Below are positions 1 through 8,863 of a DNA stretch of 64,000 bases, one piece after another. A program made the translations under genes and the position numbers. Within the stretch, counting starts at the first letter, position 1; every line of letters begins with the position of its first letter. A model generated the notes under the pieces. The model saw only the letters and a list, made by a program, of their open reading frames with translations. It was not told the origin of the DNA and did no database searches. Source of the stretch: an uncultured Shimia sp. (lineage in GTDB: Bacteria; Pseudomonadota; Alphaproteobacteria; Rhodobacterales; Rhodobacteraceae); NCBI RefSeq assembly GCF_947493595.1, contig NZ_CANLRL010000001.1, positions 992,001-1,056,000 of the forward strand, given 5' to 3'.

Positions 1-412
1 TGACCAAAGCCGGTGTTTGAAATTTAGAGGCGTGTTCCCGCAGGTGCTGTTCCAACACCGCATCCTCGGGAACCGCAGACTGCGCAGCAGACGTCATGAG
101 AAACGCCATTTTTTGCACCAACCGATTGCGCACCACGCCGTCACCATTGTCCAGGCCAAGAGCACGGGCTTCGCGCACCAATACTTCGCTGCGCACATAC
201 TGATCCAGCAACGCCTGTGCCTCATCAGAGCTCGGGCCACGTTGCATCTGCGCGTGAAACCGAGAAGCGAGAGCGGAAAACACCTGCTCAGATACAACAA
301 TTTCGTTCGCTTCTGGAGCATCTATCTGCTCAGGTTGCTGCACGAAAAACCAACCAAAAATGGCGACTCCAAAAACAGCAAAGTGAAAAAATGGTTCTTT
401 TAAAAGGGCCAT
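1..412 (-). CDS. Peptidylprolyl isomerase, PpiC/SurA-like, N-terminal part (partial)
   Basis: The reading frame is open from an ATG at 412 to the left edge, so only about 137 N-terminal residues are seen. It starts with MALLKEPFFHFAVFGVAIF, a short cytoplasmic stub plus one membrane anchor. A helical stretch follows with the pattern DQYVRSEVLVREARALGLD, then VVRNRLVQKMAFL. This is the typical N-terminal domain of membrane-anchored parvulin-type PPIases that fold exported proteins. The parvulin catalytic domain itself would lie outside the window, so the isomerase call rests on family resemblance of the N-terminus. It points away from the tRNA-Asn gene. Confidence 0.75.
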   Translation of the reverse strand, partial: MALLKEPFFHFAVFGVAIFGWFFVQQPEQIDAPEANEIVVSEQVFSALASRFHAQMQRGPSSDEAQALLDQYVRSEVLVREARALGLDNGDGVVRNRLVQKMAFLMTSAAQSAVPEDAVLEQHLREHASKFQTPALV

Positions 413-670
413 ATCGGTTCTCTAAATAGCGACAATCAGGGTCGTGATCCCTTAGAACTTGCCCCCTGTTGCAGTTGAAAATCAAGCCTTTCCAAGGCAG
501 TGCCTGCCTGCCCAAAAGCCAGCAAAGTTACTTCAATTTGGCAGATCGTCCTGCTGAAGTGCGATGCCTATAGGGAGCCTTTCTCCTCATTAGGCAGCAC
601 ATTTCTCGCCAACACAACATTGAACTTGAGCCTACAATACACCGCGATCCAAACTGATCGTCACAAAGCA

Positions 671-706
671 AAAAAGCCACTAAGCAGTTACGCTTAGTGG
701 CTTTTT
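671..706. terminator. Bidirectional rho-independent terminator
   Basis: A perfect 15-bp inverted repeat (671-685 and 692-706) with a 6-nt loop is flanked by A5 on the left and T5 on the right. It sits 1-2 bp past the 3' end of tRNA-Asn on the minus strand, so it should end that transcript. It would work in the other orientation too. Confidence 0.85.
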
Positions 707-707
707 A

Positions 708-782
708 TGGCTCCGGCGGTAGGGATCGAACCTACGACCAATTGATTAACAGTCAACTGCTCTACCGCTGAGCTACGCCGGA
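708..782 (-). tRNA. tRNA-Asn (anticodon GTT)
   Basis: The minus strand from 782 to 708 folds as a 75-nt cloverleaf with a TCCGGCG acceptor arm, a D-arm containing AGCTCAGCGGTAGAGC, the anticodon loop CTGTTAA (GTT, Asn), the T-arm GGTTCGATCC, the closing strand CGCCGGA, discriminator G and a genome-encoded CCA. The terminator follows directly. Confidence 0.95.
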
Positions 783-893
783 ACATTTTGTATCTTTCAG
801 AGTGTGTCTCTGAGGATGTGGCGGGGTATAACTTTGGTTTTCAGGGACGTCCAGAGGCTTTTTCAAAGTTTTTTGAATTTCCGCAAAAAAAAT

Positions 894-1808
894 TTACAGA
901 AGTTCGAAAACCGCCTCTGCGCGTAGATCCCCAGATGACGAAACTTGGCTTTTTCCTTGCAAATCAACGAGGTGCGCAAAGACGTTACGCGTGGCTGCCG
1001 GGAGCAGTGCCGCTGGCGTATCCTTGTAAATCAAAGCCGCAAGGGCTTTGGCAGTTGCCGGCCCCCGCTTGAGTGTCAACAGAATCTCGGCCTCGCGAGA
1101 CTTGCGGTGTGCCATCAGCCAATCCAGCCGCTTTGCTGGGTTCTCAATGGGCGCTCCGTGGCCCGCATGGAACACCCGCCAGGGCCGCGCACGTAGCTTT
1201 TCGCATGAGGCCATGAAATCAGTCAGATCACCATCGGGTGGCGAAACCAACGAACTGGCCCAGCCCATTACATGATCGCCCACAAAACACATATCCGAAA
1301 AAGCAAAAGCAATATGGTTGCCAAAATGGCCTGGCGTATGAATCACCTCGAGCGTCCAATCCGTGCCATCGATGAGATCACCGTCAGCCATCAAAATGTC
1401 TGGAGCAAAATTGACATCCACGCCCTCCCCGCCTCCTGCCAGTCCGGTCTCGGCCAATTTCTGCATAACTACGCTGCGTCCTGCGTCCGGCCCACCAAAG
1501 GCCAGAATTGGCGCGCCGGTTTTAGCTGACAGCGCCGCGGCCAGCGGTGAATGATCGAGATGGGCATGCGTGACACATATATGCGTGATAGACTGCCCTG
1601 GCTTTATGGCCGCCAAGATCGCCTCCAAATGTGGCGCGCTGTCCGGGCCGGGATCAATCACCGCCAGATCAACCGTGCCAACGAGATACGTGTTGGTGCC
1701 ACGAAAAGTCATTGGCGAGGGATTGGGTGCCAGAATGCGTCGCACCCTTGGCTCAAGCTCGACGGCAACGCCCGGTTCGGGGTTGAAAGCCAACATCTGC
1801 GCGTCCAT
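894..1808 (-). CDS. Metallo-beta-lactamase-fold hydrolase, LACTB2-like
   Basis: This 304-residue protein has the metallo-beta-lactamase metal motif HAHLDH at residues 81-86, then HTPGH and FHAGHG as further metal-ligand regions. Its C-terminal ~80 residues resemble the winged-helix tail of LACTB2-type enzymes. The ATG at 1808 has an AGGA about 6 nt upstream. Family members include glyoxalase-type and nuclease-type hydrolases, so the substrate cannot be read from sequence. It is divergent from the sensor-kinase gene, with only about 40 bp between the starts. Confidence 0.85.
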   Translation of the reverse strand: MDAQMLAFNPEPGVAVELEPRVRRILAPNPSPMTFRGTNTYLVGTVDLAVIDPGPDSAPHLEAILAAIKPGQSITHICVTHAHLDHSPLAAALSAKTGAPILAFGGPDAGRSVVMQKLAETGLAGGGEGVDVNFAPDILMADGDLIDGTDWTLEVIHTPGHFGNHIAFAFSDMCFVGDHVMGWASSLVSPPDGDLTDFMASCEKLRARPWRVFHAGHGAPIENPAKRLDWLMAHRKSREAEILLTLKRGPATAKALAALIYKDTPAALLPAATRNVFAHLVDLQGKSQVSSSGDLRAEAVFELL

Positions 1809-1849
1809 GGTCTTCCTCTCTGGGAGTGGTCTTACGGCAAGGTGTACGC

Positions 1850-3172
1850 ATGTTTTTTAAGTGGCTCAAACGCTATATGCCACGCAGCCTTTATGGCCGC
1901 GCCGCGTTGATCCTTGTGGTGCCGGTTGTGCTGCTGCAACTGGTTGTGTCTTTTGGCCTGATCACCCGGCATTTTGAAGGCGTCACCGAGCAAATGACCC
2001 ACGCGGTGACCCGTGAAGTGTTATTGGTACTGGAAGGCGTCGACAACCAGGACGAGGTGCCGGAGGCCCTGCCCGTTGTGTTGAATGTGCTTGATATGGA
2101 TATCGACTATATTGACGAAATCCGAGTCAAAGACACGCGCATTTGGTATGATTTCTCTGCCTTCATTATTTCCCGCGAATTTCGCAGATTCTTGCCCGGA
2201 GTGACAGCTGTTGAACTGGCGGAAAAAGGCCAAGTCCACCTGCATTTGCAGCGCCCTGAAGGCAATCTTGTCATCCGGTTCGACCGACGTCGCGTATCGG
2301 CCTCAAACTCCCATCAACTCTTTGTGAATATGGTGTTTTTTGGCGCGCTCCTGACGTTTGTCGCTTACCTTTATTTGCGCAACCAACTGCGCCCCATCAA
2401 GCGCCTGGCTGCGGCGTCTGAAGCCTTTGGACGGGGGCAAAATGTGCCGTATTCGCCAGGTGGCGCGGTAGAAGTGCGCGCGGCCGGGAGCGCGTTTCTG
2501 GACATGCGCGCGCGCATTGAGCGGCAAATTGAACAGCGTACGTTGCTCCTGTCGGGCGTCAGCCACGACCTGCGCACACCTTTGACCCGTTTTAAATTGG
2601 GAGTATCGCTGCTGGATGACGAGGACCGCGAACCTTTAGAGCGCGACATAGAAGACATGCAGCGCATGCTTGATGCCTTCTTGAGTTTTGCCCGTGGCGC
2701 ATATGAAGACGACAGCGAACAGGTGGATGCGGTCGCATTTGTAGAAAATGTAGTTAAGGATTTTGCCCGATCAGGGGACGATGTGACCATTCACGAGCTT
2801 GATGGCCACGGAATGGTGTCGCTGCGTCCTGTGACTGTTCGGCGGGCAATCGAAAATCTGGTTGGAAATGCGGTGCGCTACGCCAATCGCGCCGAAGTGT
2901 CCGTTCAGATAACTGATCGCTATTTGCGTGTGCGCGTTGAAGACGACGGGCCCGGCATTTCGCCAGAACAACGGGAGGAGGCGCTCAAGCCTTTTGCGCG
3001 GCTGGAACCGGGGCGCAATCAAAACAAAGGTATGGGCGTTGGACTTGGCTTGTCCATCGCCGCGGATGTGGCCCGGGCCCATGGCGGAATCCTTCGATTG
3101 GGGCAAAGTGAACGACTTGGCGGATTGCGCGCGGATTTGGTTCTGGGGCGCTCTTACTCCCCTTCTTCTTAA
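1850..3172 (+). CDS. EnvZ-like sensor histidine kinase
   Basis: This is a 440-residue membrane histidine kinase. An N-terminal membrane segment is followed by a periplasmic region, a second membrane helix ending in YLYLRNQLRPIKRL, a HAMP linker, the H-box SGVSHDLRTPLTRF (His about 239), the N-box NLVGNAVRYA, and the ATP-lid motifs EDDGPGI and GVGLGLSIA. The frame extends upstream to a GTG at 1826, but the ATG at 1850 has AAGGTG 5 nt before it and gives the normal N-terminus. The arrangement matches the EnvZ/OmpR class. No response regulator is adjacent, so the partner must lie elsewhere. Its signal is unknown. Confidence 0.9.
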   Translation: MFFKWLKRYMPRSLYGRAALILVVPVVLLQLVVSFGLITRHFEGVTEQMTHAVTREVLLVLEGVDNQDEVPEALPVVLNVLDMDIDYIDEIRVKDTRIWYDFSAFIISREFRRFLPGVTAVELAEKGQVHLHLQRPEGNLVIRFDRRRVSASNSHQLFVNMVFFGALLTFVAYLYLRNQLRPIKRLAAASEAFGRGQNVPYSPGGAVEVRAAGSAFLDMRARIERQIEQRTLLLSGVSHDLRTPLTRFKLGVSLLDDEDREPLERDIEDMQRMLDAFLSFARGAYEDDSEQVDAVAFVENVVKDFARSGDDVTIHELDGHGMVSLRPVTVRRAIENLVGNAVRYANRAEVSVQITDRYLRVRVEDDGPGISPEQREEALKPFARLEPGRNQNKGMGVGLGLSIAADVARAHGGILRLGQSERLGGLRADLVLGRSYSPSS

Positions 3173-3232
3173 AGGATTTTTAGCCCTGAGCAGGTAAGCC
3201 GGATAGGACCTTCTTGTTTCCGTGAGTCTGTG

Positions 3233-3931
3233 ATGATCCGCACCCGCGCCCATCTTGCCTTTTTTGCCTTCGGGTGGACTGTGGTGGCTGTTGTGCTGAG
3301 CTTGGTGCTGTCTTTCACTGCACTTGGCTTCGCTCCAAGCCTGCGCAATGCAATTGTCGCAATGGCTGTTCCTGCAATTGTTACGCCTTTTGTATCTCTT
3401 CTGTCAGGGCGCATGATGATGAGATTGCATCGGATGTCGCAAAAACTGCAGCACGCCGTGGATCACGACGCACTGACCTCGACCGTGACGAGACAATATT
3501 TTTTCGATAAGTTACAAAGCCTTGACGGGGAAACGTCATCCACCATCCTGCTGATCGACATTGACCAGTTTCGCGACATCAACGACTCACATGGACATTA
3601 TGTCGGGGACATTGTGCTGCGGGAAACTGCACATCGCTTAATCAATAACACGCGCCGAGATGACCTTGTCGCGCGCTTTGGGTGTGAGGAATTTATCGTG
3701 CTGCTGCCAGACACCACGCCAAAAGACGCACTGCATGTGGCCGAGCGCATGCGCGCCACTGTGGCACGCACCCCAATTCGTACTTCGATCAGCAAAATCC
3801 CCGTCACCGTCAGCATCGGCATTGGTCACTTGGGGCCAGACAGCGACTGTAAAGTGGCGATGCAGGAAGCGGATGATGCTCTTTACGCTGCCAAGACCGC
3901 AGGCTGCAACTTGGTCAAATCAGCGGCCTGA
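3233..3931 (+). CDS. Membrane GGDEF-domain protein with GCEEF signature
   Basis: About 232 residues. Two hydrophobic helices (roughly residues 5-60) precede one GGDEF domain. The domain has the ILLIDIDQFRDIND substrate and metal region, the I-site RRDD (141-144) and late motifs such as VSIGIG and ADDALYAAKTAG. The signature loop is GCEEF at 150-154: the second glycine of GG(D/E)EF is cysteine. That glycine contacts GTP, so activity may be altered or lost while c-di-GMP binding at the I-site could remain. The ATG at 3233 directly follows an in-frame GTG at 3230. It lies 60 bp after the kinase gene on the same strand. Confidence 0.85.
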   Translation: MIRTRAHLAFFAFGWTVVAVVLSLVLSFTALGFAPSLRNAIVAMAVPAIVTPFVSLLSGRMMMRLHRMSQKLQHAVDHDALTSTVTRQYFFDKLQSLDGETSSTILLIDIDQFRDINDSHGHYVGDIVLRETAHRLINNTRRDDLVARFGCEEFIVLLPDTTPKDALHVAERMRATVARTPIRTSISKIPVTVSIGIGHLGPDSDCKVAMQEADDALYAAKTAGCNLVKSAA

Positions 3932-4025
3932 TCCTCCGGCATATCCTTGCGTGCGCAACTTTACAGCCTGAACTGGAACGGATAGCTGTCGTGCAATAAC
4001 AGGCGACCGACAAAAAGGACGAGTC

Positions 4026-5054
4026 ATGCGCATCGGCAATCGCGAAATTGGCCCCAACCACCCTCCCCTTGTGATCGCCGAAATTGGCATCAACCACGGC
4101 GGCGATCTCGCCGTAGCCAAAGAAATGGTACGCCTTGCGGCCCTGTCGGGTTGTGAGATGGTCAAGCACCAGACCCATTTTGTTGACGACGAAATGACGG
4201 ATGAGGCCAAAGAGATATTTCCTCCCAATGCCGATGTGTCGATCTGGGAAGTGATGGAGCAATGTGCGCTATCCGCCGAGGACGAACTGGAATTGAAGCG
4301 CTACACCGAGGAGCTGGGAATGATCTTCATCTCCACGCCATTCTCCCGGCGCGCGGCGGACTTTCTTGCCGAAGCAGGTGTTCCGGCGTTCAAAATTGGC
4401 TCTGGAGAGGCAGATAACCTGCCGCTTATCCGCCACATCGCATCGTTTGGAAAACCTGTGATCATGTCCACAGGAATGCAGACCATCGACACCATGCGCC
4501 GCTCTGTGGCGATCCTGGAAGAAGCTGGCATTGAATACGCACTGCTGGAATGCACCAACCTTTACCCATCGCCACCTGAGATCGTATCACTGCGCGGTGT
4601 GTCTGACCTGAAAGAGGCTTTTCCACACGCAGTTGTTGGCTTCTCTGACCACTCCATTGGGCCAGACATGGCGCTGGCGTCTGTGGCATTGGGGGCTTGT
4701 ATTCTGGAGCGTCACTACACCGATACCCGGTACCGTCAGGGACCCGACATCATCAACTCGATGGACCCTTCCGAACTGCGCCACATCATTGAGCGCTCCC
4801 GCGAGATCTGGATTGCAGCCAACAATCCGAAACAACGCACCGAGGCGGAAGAGCCGGTTTATGCTTTTGCCCGCGCGTCCGTGGTGGCGGATAAAGATTT
4901 GCCAGCGGGTCACGTCATTGGAGAACAAGACATCTGGGCTCGTCGTCCCGGCTCCGGCGAAATCCCCGGCTATGAGTTTGACAAGGTAGTCGGCAAGACC
5001 CTCACCCGCTCAGTCACCCGCAACACGCAACTGAAGTGGGAAGATATTTCTTGA
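4026..5054 (+). CDS. neuB: N-acetylneuraminate synthase family protein (NeuB)
   Basis: A 342-residue NeuB-type enzyme that condenses phosphoenolpyruvate with an N-acetylated hexosamine (ManNAc for sialic acid). It has the typical N-terminus VIAEIGINHGGDLAVAK, the TIM-barrel segments MVKHQTHFVDDEM and FISTPFSRRAADF, and the phosphate loop GFSDHSIGPDMALASVALGA. A C-terminal SAF/antifreeze-like domain of about 60 residues is present (DLPAGHVIGEQDIWARRPG). An AGGACGAG ribosome site precedes the ATG. The paired neuC and neuA nearby favour N-acetylneuraminate. Legionaminate or pseudaminate would need extra modifying enzymes, which are absent from the window. Confidence 0.93.
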   Translation: MRIGNREIGPNHPPLVIAEIGINHGGDLAVAKEMVRLAALSGCEMVKHQTHFVDDEMTDEAKEIFPPNADVSIWEVMEQCALSAEDELELKRYTEELGMIFISTPFSRRAADFLAEAGVPAFKIGSGEADNLPLIRHIASFGKPVIMSTGMQTIDTMRRSVAILEEAGIEYALLECTNLYPSPPEIVSLRGVSDLKEAFPHAVVGFSDHSIGPDMALASVALGACILERHYTDTRYRQGPDIINSMDPSELRHIIERSREIWIAANNPKQRTEAEEPVYAFARASVVADKDLPAGHVIGEQDIWARRPGSGEIPGYEFDKVVGKTLTRSVTRNTQLKWEDIS

Positions 5055-5839
5055 GCAAGTCCCCCGATAACCTAGGAATCTGGCTGATCAATTTGCCCAA
5101 GGATTCCGATCGACTCGCTAAAATGCAATCACAGTTGGCGACATTGGGACTGACCGCGCAAGTTTATGAAGCGATTAATGGAAAAGAGCGTGCTGAAGAG
5201 CTTGCTTCAAATGTAGACGCTCAAGCCTATCTCAAAAACACTGGGCAGCCGATAATTCCTGGTCACGTTGGCGTTTATGCGAGTCACAAAGCGGTTTGGG
5301 AACAATTTTTGGCGTCCGACAAACAGTTTGCGCTCATTTTTGAAGACGACGTCGTGTTCCACGATGATTTTCTTGAGGCACTAGAAACCGGGCTTGCCGC
5401 ACATCAGCATTGGGATTTGCTGCGGTTCAACGCCATTCGCGCCAAACTTCCAATTCCTCAAGGTAAGTTGGGGAAATACACTTTAAATGCCTATGTTGGG
5501 CCCTTCACGGGCAATGCTGCCTATCTGCTAAACAGATACGCAGCAAGAACACTCTGTGATCAGATCTGGCCACAAACACGGCCGCTGGATCACGAAATGA
5601 ACCGCTTTGATAAATATGACTACCGGGCACTTGGCCTAGAACCCTTTGCCAGTCATCCGGACGACGGCGGGGTCTCGACCATCACGGGTGTTGGATTTGA
5701 GAAAGTACACAAACCCCATTGGAGTAAACGGCTCCCTTATTACCGGTTGAAAATCGTAAATTATGTTAAACGAGCCTATTGGCTGCTCAAGGTAGGCATG
5801 CTTCCTGGATCAAAAAAACAATTGGACAGAAACAGTTAG
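5051..5839 (+). CDS. Glycosyltransferase family 25 protein
   Basis: About 262 residues. The N-terminal motif WLINLPKDSDRLAKM and the central SHKAVWEQFLASDKQ followed by FALIFEDDVVF are hallmarks of LPS-type GT25 enzymes; the acidic EDD is the metal and sugar-nucleotide binding motif. The most likely start is TTG at 5051, overlapping the neuB stop codon (TTGA), with GGGAAG about 8 nt upstream. A GTG at 5036 is an alternative. Translational coupling to neuB suggests both act on the same surface glycan. Donor and acceptor are unknown. Confidence 0.87.
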   Translation: MSKSPDNLGIWLINLPKDSDRLAKMQSQLATLGLTAQVYEAINGKERAEELASNVDAQAYLKNTGQPIIPGHVGVYASHKAVWEQFLASDKQFALIFEDDVVFHDDFLEALETGLAAHQHWDLLRFNAIRAKLPIPQGKLGKYTLNAYVGPFTGNAAYLLNRYAARTLCDQIWPQTRPLDHEMNRFDKYDYRALGLEPFASHPDDGGVSTITGVGFEKVHKPHWSKRLPYYRLKIVNYVKRAYWLLKVGMLPGSKKQLDRNS

Positions 5840-5841
5840 CA

Positions 5842-6675
5842 TTACTTCGAAACGACCTTGCCGCCCCAGATACCGTGGGCTTCTCTGAAGTACTCAATAC
5901 ATGCTCGATTTGCTGCAATGCGGTCGTGGCCACTGTAGATAAGATTACGCAAAGCTGCATCTTTCACTTCATTTTTGTGCCCAAGCGAGCGAATTTTTTT
6001 CTCCGTATTTAGCCAAATCGGAATCCCTTTGCGTTCCAGACATCCGGATAGCCAAACATCATCCACGGTCCAAAGAACGTCGGGAATATTATAGCAAGCC
6101 TCGTCAAAAAAATCGGGCTTCACCAAGACTCCTCCCCAGCCCTCGAGAATATCAACATATCCCGGCCGATTGGCTTTTGATGGCTTCCATTGTCCCAAGC
6201 TGGCAGCACGCTTCAAACGGTATGTGAGGTCCTTTTCAATAAACCCAGCTCGCGGGGCTTTAGCGCCTTGCCACCCGTCATTGGCATAGTGCGGCGCATC
6301 CAAATGACCTCCTTCTTCGCAGATACAGCAATTAGGGTGTTTTTTTGACGCATCAACATAGCGCTGCGCCCAATTCACGTCATAAAGCTTGTCGTCGTCA
6401 CAGAACAAAATTTGGACATCTTGCCCCTTATACTCTTGAGCAGCCGGCAGAACTTTTGTTGCCGGTCCCAAGTCCTCATCGATAACCCGCAAGTTTACAC
6501 TATCCGGCACCTCCGGAAGCTCCGACATTTCATACTCGAACCGTTTGTATTTTCGAGCAACATAGAGGTTTATGGACTCAATCTCCGCGGTTTGCTCAAG
6601 AAGATGAGACAGGTTTTCGCCTACAATTGGAAACCGGGGTGGAATAGTTGTGAGCGATAGAACAAGTCGTGTCAT
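5842..6675 (-). CDS. Putative GT-A type glycosyltransferase
   Basis: About 277 residues starting MTRLVLSLTTIPPRF. A DDD-type nucleotide-sugar motif (QILFCDDDKLYD) and a later VDDVWLSGCLERKG are typical of GT-A fold transferases in polysaccharide loci. The frame can extend to 6732, but the ATG at 6675 lies just after the stop of the upstream gene (6684) and gives the conserved N-terminus. It converges with the GT25 gene, with 2 bp between their stops. I do not recognise a specific CAZy family. Confidence 0.65.
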   Translation of the reverse strand: MTRLVLSLTTIPPRFPIVGENLSHLLEQTAEIESINLYVARKYKRFEYEMSELPEVPDSVNLRVIDEDLGPATKVLPAAQEYKGQDVQILFCDDDKLYDVNWAQRYVDASKKHPNCCICEEGGHLDAPHYANDGWQGAKAPRAGFIEKDLTYRLKRAASLGQWKPSKANRPGYVDILEGWGGVLVKPDFFDEACYNIPDVLWTVDDVWLSGCLERKGIPIWLNTEKKIRSLGHKNEVKDAALRNLIYSGHDRIAANRACIEYFREAHGIWGGKVVSK

Positions 6676-6683
6676 GTTATCTG

Positions 6684-7457
6684 TCAGCCTTTTAGTGAAC
6701 CACCAAACCGGGTCCAATAATCCACCATCCAAGGCACCTGTCCTTTGCCGTAATGTGGGAACTTGTCCCAGTTGCCGCTCGGCGGGTCAATCAGATCGAT
6801 TGGCCGCGGCCGCCCGTGAAAGCAGAGAATTTTTGCCGTCGGCGCCTTGGGATGCAGAATTCGGTCAACCAGCAATGGGCGGCGGAGGTGGTACTTGAAA
6901 CTTTGTAACCAGTCAGTTGGCCAATATTCAATTTCGCCAAAGCCTAAGGTTGCGAATTCTCCATGTAGGAAATCCTGCTCGTTGTCATAGTCAGACAGCA
7001 TTTCATCCATTTTGGAGACAAAGTGGTCAACAACAGCACCAATCTCTCCAATATCAAATGCAAAAATCCCAGTACCGGTCCGAGCAGGACCAGAGTCGTA
7101 TCGCCAGGGTCGGGAGTCCAAGCAAACAAACGCGCCAGGGAAGTCAAACATCTCTGACAGATCACCCGAAATGACGGTATCCAGATCAATAAAGAGCGCT
7201 CTGCCCTTCAAACCATTCAGGTCTCTTGAAAATACGGTCAGTTTTGGCCAAGCCCCCGCCTTCCACGCAGATTGAGGCAGGCCAACCTCAGGGATTGGAT
7301 GTGTTACAACTCCCGGATCAATACCTTCCACGTCATCGGTCAAGCACACAAAAGTAAAGTCGCCGTCCATATTGGCCTTCGCAGCATTGAAAAGCACATT
7401 AACGTATTCCGCAGAGTACAAGGAGCCCCACTTCATAGTCAGAATGACACGTTCCAT
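6684..7457 (-). CDS. Putative GT8-like glycosyltransferase
   Basis: About 257 residues. The N-terminal strand ERVILTMKWGSLYSAEYVN is followed by RALFIDLDTVISGDL, where the DLD is a DxD sugar-nucleotide and metal site as in GT8-like enzymes. The C-terminal half has FHGRPRP and WMVDYWTRFGGSL. The ATG at 7457 is supported by GGAAAGG 7 nt upstream; the frame is open to 7496. It is co-directional with the next gene (8 bp gap), so the two form a small operon inside the sialic-acid locus. It shares its core layout with the product of 10890-11783. Confidence 0.65.
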   Translation of the reverse strand: MERVILTMKWGSLYSAEYVNVLFNAAKANMDGDFTFVCLTDDVEGIDPGVVTHPIPEVGLPQSAWKAGAWPKLTVFSRDLNGLKGRALFIDLDTVISGDLSEMFDFPGAFVCLDSRPWRYDSGPARTGTGIFAFDIGEIGAVVDHFVSKMDEMLSDYDNEQDFLHGEFATLGFGEIEYWPTDWLQSFKYHLRRPLLVDRILHPKAPTAKILCFHGRPRPIDLIDPPSGNWDKFPHYGKGQVPWMVDYWTRFGGSLKG

Positions 7458-7667
7458 TTTTCGGCCTTTCCAAAAGATATTGGCACACAAAGACATGGTT
7501 TTACATTTGGCTCACACCTAGCTTTGGTCACGCTGAAAGTCCAGCGGACTGGCGTGTTCCACCGTCTCTTGTTTTCCCTATACCGCGCGTTTAAATTCTT
7601 GGAAACGTATCAAAAAGTGATGTGATTTGGGTGCAACCCACAACACTCACGGTCCTTGGAGCTGCCG

Positions 7668-8807
7668 ATGTCCGACCCTACCGACCAAGCCACGAGCCTC
7701 CTCTTTCTTACTGGCACACGCGCGGACTTCGGCAAGCTGGAGCCCTTGGCGAAAGCCGCTCGTGATGCGGGCTTTGATGTCTCCTTTTTTATCACAGGCA
7801 TGCACATGCTGGAGCGTTACGGGCGTACAAAAATAGAAGTGCATCGCATGCCGGGCGTGACCAAACACGAATTTCTGAACCAACGTCCGGGTGATCCGCA
7901 GGACATCGTCCTCGCCAAAACCGTGACTGGCTTCTCTGACTATGTGACAGAAACTCGACCGGATCTGGTTGTGGTACATGGCGATCGCATCGAGGCACTT
8001 GCAGGTGCGCTTGTAGCAGCGACAAACTATATCCCTTGCGCCCACATTGAAGGTGGCGAAGTCTCTGGCACCATTGATGAAATCTATCGCCACTGTAACA
8101 CCAAATTGGCCAGTCACCACTTTGTCAGCTCCGAGGACGCCAAGCGACGCGCCATGGCGATGGGTGAACCTGAAGGCGCCATTCATGTGATTGGCTCACC
8201 GGAGTTGGATTTCCACGCAGGTCCGTCCGGCGTGACCTTGGACGACGTTAAAGACCGCTATGATATCGCCTTTGATGACTTTGGGCTGGTGACCTTTCAT
8301 CCGGTCACGTCGGAACAGACCACCATGGGCACGCAGGCTCAAGCTTTGTTTGACGCACTGGACGACTCAGGCAAAAATTTCGTTGTGATCGCACCCAATA
8401 ATGACCCCGGGTCCGAAGACATTTTTGCGGTTTTGGATAAGCTGCCGTCGGAGCGGTTCCGGCAATTTCCGTCCATGCGCTTCAATCATTTCTCTGAACT
8501 GATGAAAAACGCGGCCTGCATGATTGGAAACTCTTCAGCTGGTGTGCGCGAAGCACCGTTTTTGGGATTGCCATCCTTGGATATTGGCACCCGCCAAACC
8601 AACCGAGCGCAATCTGCCTCGGTGTTCAGATGTGCTGCAGATGATCGGGCAACAATAGAAGCCTTCTTGACCAAAGAGTGGAACCACCGCCATACACCGC
8701 ACACAGGATTTGGCGAAGGGCGGGCCGCGGAGCGTTTTGTAGACACCCTTAAGAACGACGACTTCTGGGGGCAAGGGTTGCAGAAGGCCTTTCACGATCT
8801 TGCCTAG
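7668..8807 (+). CDS. neuC: UDP-N-acetylglucosamine 2-epimerase, hydrolysing (NeuC/LegG family)
   Basis: A 379-residue GT-B-like epimerase. Diagnostic segments are LFLTGTRADFGKLEPLAKA, VVHGDRIEALAGALVAA, AHIEGGEVSGTIDE, the middle HPVTSEQTT, and GNSSAGVREAPFLGLPSLDIG. The hydrolysing family converts UDP-GlcNAc to ManNAc plus UDP, the first sialic-acid step. An upstream frame begins at 7656, but the ATG at 7668 has GGAG 6 nt before it. With neuB at 4.0 kb and neuA at 10.2 kb, this completes the three-step route to CMP-Neu5Ac. Confidence 0.92.
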   Translation: MSDPTDQATSLLFLTGTRADFGKLEPLAKAARDAGFDVSFFITGMHMLERYGRTKIEVHRMPGVTKHEFLNQRPGDPQDIVLAKTVTGFSDYVTETRPDLVVVHGDRIEALAGALVAATNYIPCAHIEGGEVSGTIDEIYRHCNTKLASHHFVSSEDAKRRAMAMGEPEGAIHVIGSPELDFHAGPSGVTLDDVKDRYDIAFDDFGLVTFHPVTSEQTTMGTQAQALFDALDDSGKNFVVIAPNNDPGSEDIFAVLDKLPSERFRQFPSMRFNHFSELMKNAACMIGNSSAGVREAPFLGLPSLDIGTRQTNRAQSASVFRCAADDRATIEAFLTKEWNHRHTPHTGFGEGRAAERFVDTLKNDDFWGQGLQKAFHDLA

Positions 8808-8863
8808 ACTGGCCATTCTGAACAGACCGCACCCACAAGAATTCCAAATCAGGAACGACCCAC

